64,000 nt of DNA from Rhodoferax ferrireducens (GTDB taxonomy: Bacteria > Pseudomonadota > Gammaproteobacteria > Burkholderiales > Burkholderiaceae_C). The first letter of the stretch is position 1. Each line of letters begins with the position of its first letter. Shown here one piece after another: positions 33,411 through 42,404 of the stretch. The DNA lies in NCBI GenBank assembly GCA_002083775.1, contig MTEI01000010.1:1-64000 (forward strand), given 5' to 3'. The notes under the pieces are model-generated. The model was not told where the DNA came from. It did no database searches and saw only the letters and a list, made by a program, of their open reading frames with translations. The position numbers and the translations under genes were made by a program.

Positions 33411-34844
33411 ATGGTAGTTACACAAACACTTTTTTCAGAGGCACCGCTTGACGTGGTGATCATGGCAGCGGGTAAGGGCACACGCATGAAAAGCAAACTG
33501 CCCAAAGTGTTGCATCTTTTGGCCGGGCGCGCTTTGCTGCAGCATGTGGTGGATACGGCTGCCGAGCTGCAGGCCCGCCAGGTGACTGTGATCACCGGCC
33601 ATGGCGCTACAGAAGTAGAAGCTGCTCTGGCAGCATCGACGGGGGCTAGAGGCCAATTTGATCTGAATTTTGTGCGCCAGGAGCCGCAGCTGGGCACCGG
33701 CCACGCGGTGCAGCAGGCCGTGCCCGTGCTGCGCGACGACGGGCTGGTGGTGGTGCTCTCGGGCGATGTGCCGCTGACCCAAGCCGACACGCTGACACAA
33801 CTCATCACTGCCTGCGCGGGCGACAAACTGGCGCTGTTGACCATCGATTTTGCCAACCCCACGGGTTACGGGCGCATCGTGCGCCAGGGCGACGCGGTGC
33901 AGGCCATCGTTGAGCAAAAAGACGCCACACCGGCGCAACTCAAGATCACCGAGGTGTACAGCGGCATCATGGCCGTGCCCGCCAAACAGCTCAAAACCTG
34001 GCTGGCGCGACTGGACAACAAAAACGCCCAGGGCGAGTTTTACCTGACCGACATTGTCAAATTTGCCGTGGAAGACGGTTTTCCGGTGGTGGCGCACAAG
34101 ATCCACGACGCAGCGCAGGTGGCGGGCATCAACAGCCCCTTGCAGCTGGCCAACCTGGAACGCGCCTACCAGAAGCGTGTGGCGTTGGAACTGATGGAGC
34201 AAGGCGTGCGCCTGGCCGACCCGGCGCGTATTGACGTGCGCGGTGTGTTGACCTGCGCGCAGGACGTGGCGATTGACGTGAACTGCGTGTTTGAAGGCGT
34301 GGTGAGCCTGGGTGAGGGCGTGGCCATTGGTCCCAACTGCGTCATCAAAAACGCCAGCATTGCCGCGGGCGCGGTGATCCACCCGTTTACCCACATCGAA
34401 GGCGGCGAACCGGGCAGCAAAAACGCGGTCGAAGTCGGCCCGGGCAGCCTGATTGGCCCGTTTGCCCGCCTGCGCCCTGGTGCCAAACTGGGTGCGGAGG
34501 TGCACATCGGCAACTTTGTCGAGGTGAAAAACTCCACCTTGGCCAAGGGCGCCAAGGCGAATCACCTGGCGTATCTGGGGGATGCCACCGTGGGCGAACG
34601 TGTCAACTATGGCGCGGGCAGCATCACCGCCAACTACGACGGGGCCAACAAACACCGCACGGTGATCGAAGCAGATGTGCACATTGGCAGCAACTGCGTG
34701 TTGATTGCACCTGTGACCATTGGTGCGGGCGGCACGGTGGGCGGTGGCTCCACGGTGACTAAAGACACGCCGCCACTGGCCTTGACGGTGGCGCGTGCCC
34801 GGCCGGTGAGTGTGGCCAACTGGAAGCGGCCGAGCAAGAAGTGA
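33411..34844 (+). CDS. glmU: Bifunctional GlmU: glucosamine-1-P acetyltransferase / UDP-GlcNAc pyrophosphorylase
   Basis: 477 aa, slightly longer than E. coli GlmU (456). N-terminal uridylyltransferase domain with V-I-M-A-A-G-K-G-T-R-M-K-S-K-L-P-K (about 16-32), then a left-handed beta-helix (about 260-450) with hexapeptide repeats and N-Y-G-A-G-S-I-T-A-N-Y-D-G. It makes UDP-GlcNAc for the cell wall. Residues about 75-84 (A-A-S-T-G-A-R-G-Q-F-D) come from a family A repeat remnant, accounting for part of the extra length. ATG 33411 has GGAGG just upstream. glmS lies 1.5 kb downstream, so both ends of the pathway are close. Confidence 0.95.
   Translation: MVVTQTLFSEAPLDVVIMAAGKGTRMKSKLPKVLHLLAGRALLQHVVDTAAELQARQVTVITGHGATEVEAALAASTGARGQFDLNFVRQEPQLGTGHAVQQAVPVLRDDGLVVVLSGDVPLTQADTLTQLITACAGDKLALLTIDFANPTGYGRIVRQGDAVQAIVEQKDATPAQLKITEVYSGIMAVPAKQLKTWLARLDNKNAQGEFYLTDIVKFAVEDGFPVVAHKIHDAAQVAGINSPLQLANLERAYQKRVALELMEQGVRLADPARIDVRGVLTCAQDVAIDVNCVFEGVVSLGEGVAIGPNCVIKNASIAAGAVIHPFTHIEGGEPGSKNAVEVGPGSLIGPFARLRPGAKLGAEVHIGNFVEVKNSTLAKGAKANHLAYLGDATVGERVNYGAGSITANYDGANKHRTVIEADVHIGSNCVLIAPVTIGAGGTVGGGSTVTKDTPPLALTVARARPVSVANWKRPSKK
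33605..33660 (+). repeat. Family A repeat remnant, copy A7, inside glmU
   Basis: AGAAGCTGCTCTGGC..CGGGGGCTAGAGGCCAATTT. The right flank GGGGCTAGAGGCCAATTT is well kept; the stem has decayed. Translated as A-R-G-Q-F-D, the same reading as copy A4 in cca. Confidence 0.65.
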
Positions 34845-35614
34845 GCACGCTGCAGGAACTCCAGCGCCAACTGGACGCAGCGCGTGCCGAGCTGCAAGAC
34901 TTCACCTACGCCGTCTCACACGACCTGCGCGCGCCGCTGCGCCACATCAACGCTTACGCGCAAATCATTCAGGAAGACTGGCCCGATATGCCCGCTGAAG
35001 TGGCGGAGTATCTGGGCACCATTCGTCAGTCGGCGCAGATGCTGACGCAACAACTGGATGGCCTGACGCGGCTTGCGCGCCTGGGCTCGCAGCCGTTGAA
35101 TCAGCAGCCGGCGGATGTGGGTGCGCTGGCGCAAGAGGTGGCGGATGAACTGACTGCGCAGCACCCACAGGAAGGCATTCAATGGCAACTGGCTGTCGAT
35201 GTGCCGCCCGTGCTGGCCGATGCCGCGCTGCTGCGCCAGGTGCTGGTGCAGTTGCTGGGCAACGCCCTCAAGTTCAGCCGGGGCCGACAACCGGTCCAGA
35301 TCGCACTGCGCTGGCGTCTGGCAACCCCCGCAGCCTCAGAGCCTGGGCCAGCCGAATCGCGTGACGCAGCGGCTTCGCCCGAAGCCATGTGCCAGATCAC
35401 TATCAGCGACAACGGCGTCGGTTTTCCACCCGAGCAGGCCAAAGCCCTGTTCAAAGTGTTTGGCAAGCTGCACCCCGCACGTGAGTTTGAAGGCTTGGGG
35501 CTGGGCTTGGTGAGTTGTCGCAAGATGATCGAGCGCCTGGGCGGCACCATCGCGATAGAGGGTGCAACAGATGCGGGTTGCTGTGTCACCGTCACCTTGC
35601 CTTTGGCGATATAG
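34841..35614 (+). CDS. Sensorless histidine kinase (HisKA + HATPase)
   Basis: 257 aa from GTG 34841, overlapping the glmU stop. There is no membrane helix, PAS or GAF domain: the protein begins with a short coiled coil and goes straight into the H-box F-T-Y-A-V-S-H-D-L-R-A-P-L-R-H-I (His27), followed by an ATPase domain with N-boxes L-L-G-N-A-L-K-F-S, D-N-G-V-G-F and E-G-L-G-L-G-L. This H-box is typical of phytochrome-like kinases that have lost their sensor. A signal may come through a partner protein. No response regulator is next to it. Confidence 0.88.
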   Translation: MSTLQELQRQLDAARAELQDFTYAVSHDLRAPLRHINAYAQIIQEDWPDMPAEVAEYLGTIRQSAQMLTQQLDGLTRLARLGSQPLNQQPADVGALAQEVADELTAQHPQEGIQWQLAVDVPPVLADAALLRQVLVQLLGNALKFSRGRQPVQIALRWRLATPAASEPGPAESRDAAASPEAMCQITISDNGVGFPPEQAKALFKVFGKLHPAREFEGLGLGLVSCRKMIERLGGTIAIEGATDAGCCVTVTLPLAI

Positions 35615-35670
35615 CTATTGATAGTAGAGCTATTAGCCCTTTATTTATAAGGGCTAGAGGCACATTTCTT
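35611..35670 (+). repeat. Family A repeat, copy A8
   Basis: ATAGCTATTGATAG..TATTAGCCC..AAGGGCTAGAGGCACATTTC. Stem TAGCCCTT (35634-35641) / AAGGGCTA (35649-35656). It sits between the convergent kinase and Lrp-family genes, where it could serve as a bidirectional terminator. Confidence 0.88.
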
Positions 35671-35677
35671 CTAGAAA

Positions 35678-36169
35678 CTAGGGCACGCCCGGCAGAGGTA
35701 CCCGCGCGCCAAACTTGCTGCGTTTGATGCTGAAAAAGCTCTTCACATTGCGCACATTGGCGTCAGCAGTGAACAGCCGCTGGGTCAACGCCAAATAGTC
35801 CGGCATGCTGGTGGCGTGGACGATCAAGCAAAAGTCTGGCCCGGGTGAGACGCGGTAACACTGCTGCACGGCGTCCTCATGCTGCACGCGCTGCTCAAAG
35901 GCTTCCAGCGCCGTCTGGTCCTGGCGGTCCAGCGTGATCTCCACCACCGCAGTCAGCCCGTAGCCGATGCTGCCCGCCAGTGTGTCGACGCTGAGCACGG
36001 CAATTTCGCGCTCGATCAGGCCCACGTCTTTGAGCCGTTTTACGCGGCGCAGGCAGGTGGGCGGCGACACAAACACCCGCTCGGCCAGGGTCTGGTTAGA
36101 CAGGGACGCGTCGGTTTGCAGCTGGTTGAGCAACTGCAGATCGATGTTGTCAAGATTCAGCGGGTTCAT
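35678..36169 (-). CDS. Lrp/AsnC family transcriptional regulator
   Basis: 163 aa. N-terminal HTH (about 5-60: L-D-N-I-D-L-Q-L-L-N-Q-L-Q-T-D..L-A-E-R-V-F-V-S-P-P-T-C-L-R-R-V-K-R-L) and a C-terminal RAM/ActR domain (about 70-155) for amino-acid sensing and oligomerisation. It is divergent from glmS, with a 169-bp AT-rich gap containing several TGAAATATTT-like motifs that could be its operators. Target genes cannot be named. Confidence 0.92.
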   Translation of the reverse strand: MNPLNLDNIDLQLLNQLQTDASLSNQTLAERVFVSPPTCLRRVKRLKDVGLIEREIAVLSVDTLAGSIGYGLTAVVEITLDRQDQTALEAFEQRVQHEDAVQQCYRVSPGPDFCLIVHATSMPDYLALTQRLFTADANVRNVKSFFSIKRSKFGARVPLPGVP

Positions 36170-36338
36170 GGTGCGGGCCGTTTTAGGGATTGACGTTTAC
36201 GTTCAAAAAGTAGTTATTTATGAAATATTTAACCACACGTCAGTCATCATGAAATATTTGGTTGAAAAATTACAAATATAGATCACCAATTTCATCGTCG
36301 AACTTCTACGATGCAGCCCTCACTCAACGGAGCAGCTT

Positions 36339-38204
36339 ATGTGTGGCATTGTCGGCGCGGTATCTTCCCAAAACATCGTTCCTATCCTGGTGCAGGGCTT
36401 GTCCCGCCTTGAGTACCGCGGTTATGACTCGTGCGGCGTGGCGGTGTACGCCAATGGCCTGCAACGTGCCCGCAGCACCGCGCGTGTGTCGGAGCTTATG
36501 GAGCAAATTGCCACCACCCATTTGCAAGGCACCACCGGCATTGCCCACACCCGCTGGGCCACGCATGGCGCGCCCGCCGTGCACAACGCGCACCCGCATT
36601 TCAGCCACGGCCCTGGCGCCGATGCTGACGACAAGCCGGGCCGGGTGGCGCTGGTGCACAACGGCATCATTGAAAACCACGACGAGTTGCGGGCCAGTCT
36701 GCAGGCCAAAGGCTATGTGTTTCAGAGCCAGACCGACACCGAGGTCATCGCCCACCTGGTCGACAGCCTGTATGACGGCGACATATTCGAGGCGGTTAAG
36801 GCCGCTTTGCCAGCGTTGCATGGCGCCTACGCCATTGCGGTGTTTTGCAAGGATGAGCCGCACCGCCTGATTGGCGCACGCGCTGGCTCGCCGCTGATTC
36901 TGGGTGTGGGGGCCGACGGCGCGCACTACCTGGCCAGCGACGCGATGGCGCTGGCTGGTGTCACCGACCAGATCGTTTACCTGGAAGAGGGCGATGTGGC
37001 TGATATCCAGCTGGGCAAATACTGGCTGGTGGACAAGGCCCTCAAGCCGCTCACACCCGCGCAGCGCCCGGTCAAAACCGTCCACGCCCACAGCGGCGCA
37101 GCCGAGCTGGGCCCGTACCGCCACTACATGCAAAAAGAGATTTTTGAGCAGCCGCGCGCCATTGCCGACACGCTGCAGGGTGTGGACAGCATCATGCCCG
37201 AGCTGTTTGACGGCGCAGATGCCAGCGCGGCGCGGGTGTTCAAGGACATCGACTCGGTGTTGATCCTGGCCTGCGGCACCAGCTACTACAGCGGTTGCAC
37301 CGCCAAATACTGGCTGGAAAGCATCGCCAAAATTCCGACCCAGGTCGAGGTGGCCAGCGAGTACCGCTACCGCGACTCGGTGCCCAACCCCCGCACCTTG
37401 GTCGTCACCATCACCCAGAGCGGTGAAACCGCCGACACGCTGGCCGCGCTGCGCCACGCGCAAGGCTTGGGCATGACACATACGTTGACCATTTGCAACG
37501 TGGCCACCAGCGCCATGGTGCGCGAGTGCGAGCTGGCCTATATCACTCGTGCCGGGGTCGAGATTGGCGTGGCCTCCACCAAGGCGTTTACTGCGCAACT
37601 GGCCGGGCTGTTTTTGTTGACGCTGGCGCTGGCCCAGTCACGCGGCTTGCTGAGCGAGGCAGAAGAAGCGCGCCATATCAAGGCCATGCGCCATTTGCCG
37701 GCTGCCTTGCAGGCAGTGCTGGCGCTGGAGCCACAGGTGATTGCCTGGTCACAAGACTTTGCCGCGAAGGAAAACGCGCTGTTTCTGGGGCGCGGGCTGC
37801 ATTACCCGATTGCGCTGGAAGGGGCATTAAAACTCAAGGAAATCAGCTACATCCACGCCGAGGCCTACCCGGCGGGAGAACTCAAACACGGCCCGCTGGC
37901 CCTGGTGACCAGCGCCATGCCAGTCGTTACCGTGGCACCCAACGACGCGCTGCTGGAAAAGCTCAAGAGCAACATGCACGAGGTGCGTGCGCGTGGCGGT
38001 GTGTTGTATGTGCTGGCCGATGCCGACTCCAAAATCGAGAGCGCCGAGGGCCTGCACGTGATCCGCATGCCCGAAAACTACGGCGAACTGTCGCCCATGC
38101 TGCACGTGGTGCCGCTGCAACTGCTGGCGTACCACACCGCCTGCGCGCGCGGCACAGACGTCGATAAACCACGCAATTTGGCCAAGTCGGTGACGGTGGA
38201 GTGA
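36339..38204 (+). CDS. glmS: Glutamine-fructose-6-phosphate aminotransferase (isomerizing)
   Basis: 621 aa. Starts M-C-G-I-V-G-A-V, with Cys2 the N-terminal nucleophile of the glutaminase domain (1-240; also H-T-R-W-A-T-H-G). Two SIS domains follow (about 295-430 and 470-610) with [17 protein letters not shown] and the C-terminus [12 protein letters not shown]. It makes glucosamine-6-phosphate, the first step to UDP-GlcNAc, feeding GlmU. No glmS ribozyme is present, as expected for proteobacteria. Confidence 0.96.
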   Translation: MCGIVGAVSSQNIVPILVQGLSRLEYRGYDSCGVAVYANGLQRARSTARVSELMEQIATTHLQGTTGIAHTRWATHGAPAVHNAHPHFSHGPGADADDKPGRVALVHNGIIENHDELRASLQAKGYVFQSQTDTEVIAHLVDSLYDGDIFEAVKAALPALHGAYAIAVFCKDEPHRLIGARAGSPLILGVGADGAHYLASDAMALAGVTDQIVYLEEGDVADIQLGKYWLVDKALKPLTPAQRPVKTVHAHSGAAELGPYRHYMQKEIFEQPRAIADTLQGVDSIMPELFDGADASAARVFKDIDSVLILACGTSYYSGCTAKYWLESIAKIPTQVEVASEYRYRDSVPNPRTLVVTITQSGETADTLAALRHAQGLGMTHTLTICNVATSAMVRECELAYITRAGVEIGVASTKAFTAQLAGLFLLTLALAQSRGLLSEAEEARHIKAMRHLPAALQAVLALEPQVIAWSQDFAAKENALFLGRGLHYPIALEGALKLKEISYIHAEAYPAGELKHGPLALVTSAMPVVTVAPNDALLEKLKSNMHEVRARGGVLYVLADADSKIESAEGLHVIRMPENYGELSPMLHVVPLQLLAYHTACARGTDVDKPRNLAKSVTVE

Positions 38205-38257
38205 CGGTTGCGGGCTTGAGATGTACTGACGTCTGCTGTCACTCATCTCGGTTTTCG

Positions 38258-39163
38258 TCAGCGTGGCCGCACTGGCTTCTTGAACACCTGCTTCGTATGC
38301 CAGTCCAGATTCGCAGGATGCGGTAAATATTCTTGGGCTTGGGGCAGGATCATTCCAGCACCGTGGTAGGCCAGCATGCGCTGTGAGGCCGCCTCGCTGC
38401 CGTTGAGGTGCTGGCTGAAAACCATCTGATAGGTGCCGGGAAGGATTTTGAAAGCACCCAGGTCAAAAACCTTGTGGTGAAGCGAACACATGGCGATGCC
38501 ATTGGTCACCTCATCGGGACCATCGGCCTGAAACCATTTGATGTGTGCCGCTTCGAGCCCGATGGATTGCTGACCCATGCGCAGGTCGTGACCGCAGACA
38601 GCGCAGCGGTATTGATAGGCCATCAGCACCTTGGCCCGAAAGCCTGGGTCACGCTGCCTTTGAGGGGCATGGGTTTTAACCAGATACTCAACCGGCGCCA
38701 AGCCCACGGCGTTAAGCACGTCTGACCGAATAGTCTCAGGAAAGTGTGATTCCACAATACGCTGCGCTACGGTGTCAACAAGCGCAGGGTCGCGCTTCAA
38801 CACGTTGTAGATGTTGTCGGCAAAGCCGCCGCGCACATGGTGTTGACGTAACTCAGCCAACGTTGGTGTTGCACCAGCTGGGTGGTTCAGGATGAATTCA
38901 GGCGCAAGCAATCTCCAAAGTTTGTCGGTTTGCAGGTGCCAAAACGGGTAGTGCCTTGTAGTGGCCGAGCTGTCTGGGCCAAACTCTCTCAGCAACTCCT
39001 TCAGCACCGGCTCAATCTCGACCCAATCCATCATTTGGGATGTTGAATCGTTGATTCGGGACAGTGCGAGTAAAACCAGCAAGGGCTTGTGGACGGCGCG
39101 CCGGTCACCGTTGTGCCAGACGCGGATCGCGTCGAAGGCCTGGATGACTTCATCACGGGTCAT
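38258..39163 (-). CDS. HNH restriction endonuclease with sulfur-binding-like N-terminus (phosphorothioate-dependent McrA type)
   Basis: 301 aa from ATG 39163. The N-terminal region (about 1-120: H-K-P-L-L-V-L-L-A-L-S-R, H-Y-P-F-W-H-L-Q-T-D) matches the SBD fold that reads phosphorothioate-modified DNA in ScoMcrA/SprMcrA-type enzymes. The C-terminal HNH domain has C-A-V-C-G (about 199-203), L-E-A-A-H-I-K-W and N-G-I-A-M-C-S-L-H-H-K-V-F-D. Such enzymes restrict incoming modified DNA, and hosts normally lack dnd genes; none is in this window. Overlaps the HIT gene by 4 bp. Confidence 0.85.
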   Translation of the reverse strand: MTRDEVIQAFDAIRVWHNGDRRAVHKPLLVLLALSRINDSTSQMMDWVEIEPVLKELLREFGPDSSATTRHYPFWHLQTDKLWRLLAPEFILNHPAGATPTLAELRQHHVRGGFADNIYNVLKRDPALVDTVAQRIVESHFPETIRSDVLNAVGLAPVEYLVKTHAPQRQRDPGFRAKVLMAYQYRCAVCGHDLRMGQQSIGLEAAHIKWFQADGPDEVTNGIAMCSLHHKVFDLGAFKILPGTYQMVFSQHLNGSEAASQRMLAYHGAGMILPQAQEYLPHPANLDWHTKQVFKKPVRPR

Positions 39164-39555
39164 GGCCAGTATTTCGCCTTGTCTGGAAGGACCCATCGCA
39201 CGCCACCCCTGGGGTCTGGCAGATCGCCTGTGTACCGGGGGATCAGGTGCATGTGCAAATGTGGCACTGTCTGACCCGCAACTGTTCCGTCATTGATACC
39301 GATGTTGTAACCCTGGGGCTGGAACTCTTTGTCAATGGCAACCTTGGCACGGTCGAGCAACTCCAGAATGTCATGGTGCTCCTGTTTGGATAGATCAAAA
39401 AACGAGCCGATGTGCCGCTTGGGGATCAGCAGGGAGTGACCAAGAGAAACGGGGTAACCGTCTCTGATCGTCATGGCGGTCGCGTTGCTGTCAATCACCC
39501 TGGCTTGCGGCAAGCTGCAAAACGGACAAGGCGACGAAAATTCAATTTTTTTCAT
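39160..39555 (-). CDS. HIT family hydrolase
   Basis: 131 aa from ATG 39555 (M-K-K-I-E-F-S-S-P-C-P-F-C). Histidine-triad motif H-L-H-M-H-L-I-P-R (about 99-107) and an N-terminal C-x-x-C (C-P-F-C) that may bind zinc. HIT proteins hydrolyse nucleotide-phosphoramidates or dinucleoside polyphosphates. Its stop overlaps the start of the HNH restriction enzyme (ATGA), so the two are translated together; this linkage suggests a role connected to DNA restriction, which is inference. Confidence 0.9.
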   Translation of the reverse strand: MKKIEFSSPCPFCSLPQARVIDSNATAMTIRDGYPVSLGHSLLIPKRHIGSFFDLSKQEHHDILELLDRAKVAIDKEFQPQGYNIGINDGTVAGQTVPHLHMHLIPRYTGDLPDPRGGVRWVLPDKAKYWP

Positions 39556-39840
39556 GGCCTTATTCAATGGCAACAGGGGCCGGACAAATCAACCTCTTGG
39601 CACTTTACCATTGGCTATGTCACAGTTAATTGTGGAACTTTCCAAGAACCGTAGCCAAGACACGCCTCCGAGAATTGGCGTGATGGTTGTCCAATGAGTC
39701 CGGTGCAGGCCTTGACCGGCGTTCAGGGACTAGCGATGCAAACACTTTCCGCAGAGTTCAGTTCTTGAGTCCACCTCGTGTTTCAACAAAGTTCCGACGA
39801 ACTTTATTGAAATCAACATGCCATGCAGTTCAACCGCCCC
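39556..39840. other. Non-coding gap with an AT-rich inverted repeat
   Basis: No supported gene. TTTCAACAAAGTTC (39781-39794) and GAACTTTATTGAAA (39799-39812) form a 14-bp stem with one mismatch and a four-base loop, about 30 bp past the stop of the MtfA-like gene. It could end that transcript, although it lacks the usual GC-rich stem and T run. Confidence 0.45.
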
Positions 39841-40695
39841 TCAATGCCAACTCGCCGGGTCCACCTTGTAATAACCACGGAGCTCCTGGTACAGCGCGGG
39901 GTAGTGCGCGGCCATGTCAGCCGCCTGTTCGAAAAATACCTCGGTGGCCACGGCAAAAAACTCCGCCGGGCTCTCGGCGGCGTAGTGATCGAACAGCCCT
40001 TGCTCACCGCGCTGCACCTGGCTTTGTAACTGCGCATAGGCCTGACTGAGCACGCGTTTCCAGCGCCCGGCGTTGTACTGCCTGTCGCCCGCTGCGGGCG
40101 GTGGGGCGCCCTGAGCCTCGCCGTTTTCCTGGTCCAGCTGGTGGGCAAACTCATGCAGCACCACATTGCGGCCATCATCGGCCACCGCAGCGCCTTCCAG
40201 GGCGTCTTGCCATGACAAGATCACCTGCCCCTGCGCCCAGGATTCGCCTGACAAGGCTTGTCGCTGGTCCCGCTGCAAACCGATGTCATCGGTGACCGTG
40301 CGCTGGGTGATGAAGGCACCGGGGTAGAGCAGAATTTGCCGCACCTGGGCGAAATGCGACATGGAGCGATTGAGCACCAGCAAACAGGCTTGCGCGGCAA
40401 TGACCACGCGCATTTCTTCAGTCACTTTCAGGCCGGCACAGCCGATGACGGCTTTTTCAGCAATAAAGATCTGGATGCGTTTCTTCAGCTGCAATTGCAA
40501 GTCCACCGGCAGGCGCCGAACCAGGGGCACACGGCGTTGCAACACCTTGCGCCAATGTGCAGGGAACGGCTGCATCAACACCCGGCGCTGGCGATACGCG
40601 CGCCAGCGCGGTTGCCCCAGGAGTAGCAGAATCAACCCCAGTGCCAAGGCACACAAAATGTAGAAGGCCACGCATTTCCTTCCGCTCCAGTCCAA
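39841..40695 (-). CDS. MtfA-like zinc metallopeptidase with N-terminal membrane anchor
   Basis: 284 aa. One hydrophobic segment (about 9-26) at the N-terminus, then the M90/MtfA domain: V-V-L-H-E-F-A-H-Q-L-D-Q (HExxH zinc site), and E-S-P-A-E-F-F-A-V-A-T-E-V-F-F (downstream Glu ligand). E. coli MtfA is cytosolic and binds the glucose regulator Mlc; this version appears membrane-anchored, as in many betaproteobacteria. Target unknown. Confidence 0.88.
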   Translation of the reverse strand: MDWSGRKCVAFYILCALALGLILLLLGQPRWRAYRQRRVLMQPFPAHWRKVLQRRVPLVRRLPVDLQLQLKKRIQIFIAEKAVIGCAGLKVTEEMRVVIAAQACLLVLNRSMSHFAQVRQILLYPGAFITQRTVTDDIGLQRDQRQALSGESWAQGQVILSWQDALEGAAVADDGRNVVLHEFAHQLDQENGEAQGAPPPAAGDRQYNAGRWKRVLSQAYAQLQSQVQRGEQGLFDHYAAESPAEFFAVATEVFFEQAADMAAHYPALYQELRGYYKVDPASWH

Positions 40696-40783
40696 CCACC
40701 AGCCCGATAGCTGGGTTTGTTTGGGGGTTTTTCAATACACGCCGTGGACAATCCGGACACCACTATCTCATGGGAGATACGCC

Positions 40784-41005
40784 ATGAAGCAATTTGAATT
40801 TCGACTGAACATCACGGAACAACAGTACCTGAACTACTACCGGGGGGCGATCAACCAGGTCATTGTCAGGAGCAGCCAAGGTGCGACGATCCAGTTTCCG
40901 GCGTCACTGCTCACGAAATTTGTCACTGCCAGCGGCGTCCACGGCCACTTTGTGCTGACGTGTGATGATGCCTTCAAGGGCTCTGAAGTGCGACGGCTGG
41001 GTTGA
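40784..41005 (+). CDS. DUF2835 family protein
   Basis: 73 aa from ATG 40784 (GGGAGA 8-10 bp upstream). The pattern F-E-F-R-L-N-I-T-E-Q-Q-Y-L-N-Y-Y-R-G-A, I-Q-F-P-A-S-L-L, F-V-T-A-S-G-V-H-G-H-F is that of the small DUF2835 family. Function unknown. It is followed by a family A hairpin. Confidence 0.85.
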   Translation: MKQFEFRLNITEQQYLNYYRGAINQVIVRSSQGATIQFPASLLTKFVTASGVHGHFVLTCDDAFKGSEVRRLG

Positions 41006-41041
41006 CTGATGGACCGAGTCAGCCGAAGTTGCTACAACTAC

Positions 41042-41086
41042 CATAGCTATCAGCCCTTTTATATAAAGGGCTGGAGGCCAAAAAAG
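41042..41086 (+). repeat. Family A repeat, copy A9
   Basis: CATAGCTATCAGCCCTTTTATATAAAGGGCTGGAGGCCAAAAAAGC, among the best-preserved copies. Stem AGCCCTTT (41052-41059) / AAAGGGCT (41065-41072). It lies between the convergent DUF2835 and OFA transporter genes and ends in an A run, so on the minus strand it looks like a terminator for the pfl operon. Confidence 0.9.
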
Positions 41087-41106
41087 CTTGTAACTTTTGC
41101 AGTAGC

Positions 41107-42387
41107 TCAAGCCTTCTTGACCGGATGGTGCAACCCCAGCGACACCACAAACCCCGCCAGCAAGAACCCCGCACCCACATGAAACGCATAAGCCGAGGCA
41201 TTTTCCGGGTAGTTGTCCCGCAACCAGGCCACCAGTTGCGGCCCCACAATGCCCGCCGAGCCCCAGGTGGTCAGGAGTGCACCATAGGCGGTCGCCATCA
41301 TCTTTGAACCAAAGGTATCCGACACAAACGCCGGAAGCGTGCCAAACCCGCCGCCGTAACACAGCAGTATGTAACACACCAGCGCGCCAAACATCCAGGG
41401 GCTCTGCACAAAGCCCAGCGCCACAAATGCGGCAAACTGGCTCAGCAGCATGATGCGAAACACCGTGACCCGGCCCAGCTTGTCCGACAGACTGCCCCAG
41501 GCAAAACGCCCCACCCCGTTGAACAGCGCGCTGAAAGCGATCAGCGTCGCGCCATAACCTGCCAGTTGCTCCACCGTTAGGCTGGCATCACGGCGGTGCC
41601 ACAACTCCTGCACCATGGGTGACTGAAAACCGATGAACATGATGCCCGCCACGGTGTTGCAAAACATCACCCCCCACATCATGGCAAACCGCCCCGAGGT
41701 CAGCAAAGCGCGCACGCTGGGGTACTGCACCGCACCGGTCCCCGCGCCATAACCACCGCCTGTGGCGCTGCCACTGGGCGGGTCTTGCAGCACCCAGGCA
41801 ATCGGTGTGGCCACCAGCAAAAACGCTACCCCCAGCACCGCAAACACGGTGGGAAAGCTGTGGTCAAAGGTGTGCAGCAGCAGCGGCGCCACCCCTTTGG
41901 ACATGATCATCGCCCCCAGACCAAAGCCCATGATGACCATGCCGGTGGCCAGGCCCTTTTTGTCCGGAAACCATTTGGCCACCGTCGCCACCGGTGGCAC
42001 ATACGCCAGTCCGATGCCGGTGCCTCCCACCACGCCATACCCCAGGTACAGCAACGGTAACGATTTGAAGTGCAGTGCCAGCGCGCCCAGCAGGTAACCG
42101 CTGCCAAACAGCAGAATGCCCAGCACCGCCAGCTTGCGCGGGCCGTACTTGGGCAGCTGGGTGCCACCCACCGCGGCGCCCAGGCTCAGAAACAGGATGG
42201 TGGTGCTGAACACCCAGGCCACCTGGGTGTTGTTCCAGCCATAGGTCTGAGCCAGCGGGTTCTGGAAGTAGCTCCAGGCGTACACCGTGCCAATGCACAT
42301 TTGCAGCGCCGTGCCCATTGCAGCCATCCACCAGCGGTTGGTGGTGCGCGCCGGATTGACTTGGGCGGCCAGCTTCATCGTGTTCAT
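41107..42387 (-). CDS. OFA-family MFS transporter (oxalate/formate antiporter type)
   Basis: 426 aa with about twelve membrane helices. N-terminal pattern N-R-W-W-M-A-A-M-G-T..Q-M-C-I-G-T-V-Y-A-W-S-Y-F and Y-G-P-R-K-L-A are typical of the OFA family. Only 17 bp separate it from pflA, and pflB lies just before that, so it is probably the formate (or formate/oxalate) exporter of the pfl operon in place of FocA. Specificity is inferred from context. Confidence 0.9.
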   Translation of the reverse strand: MNTMKLAAQVNPARTTNRWWMAAMGTALQMCIGTVYAWSYFQNPLAQTYGWNNTQVAWVFSTTILFLSLGAAVGGTQLPKYGPRKLAVLGILLFGSGYLLGALALHFKSLPLLYLGYGVVGGTGIGLAYVPPVATVAKWFPDKKGLATGMVIMGFGLGAMIMSKGVAPLLLHTFDHSFPTVFAVLGVAFLLVATPIAWVLQDPPSGSATGGGYGAGTGAVQYPSVRALLTSGRFAMMWGVMFCNTVAGIMFIGFQSPMVQELWHRRDASLTVEQLAGYGATLIAFSALFNGVGRFAWGSLSDKLGRVTVFRIMLLSQFAAFVALGFVQSPWMFGALVCYILLCYGGGFGTLPAFVSDTFGSKMMATAYGALLTTWGSAGIVGPQLVAWLRDNYPENASAYAFHVGAGFLLAGFVVSLGLHHPVKKA

Positions 42388-42404
42388 GGCTTGGTATCGT
42401 CTTT

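Noticed and set aside
36324..37598. 424-aa open frame antisense to glmS
   Set aside because: Shadow of glmS; no start signal or domain.
39687..40049. 120-aa open frame on the plus strand
   Set aside because: Arg/Pro-rich, overlaps the end of the MtfA-like gene on the other strand, no ribosome-binding site.
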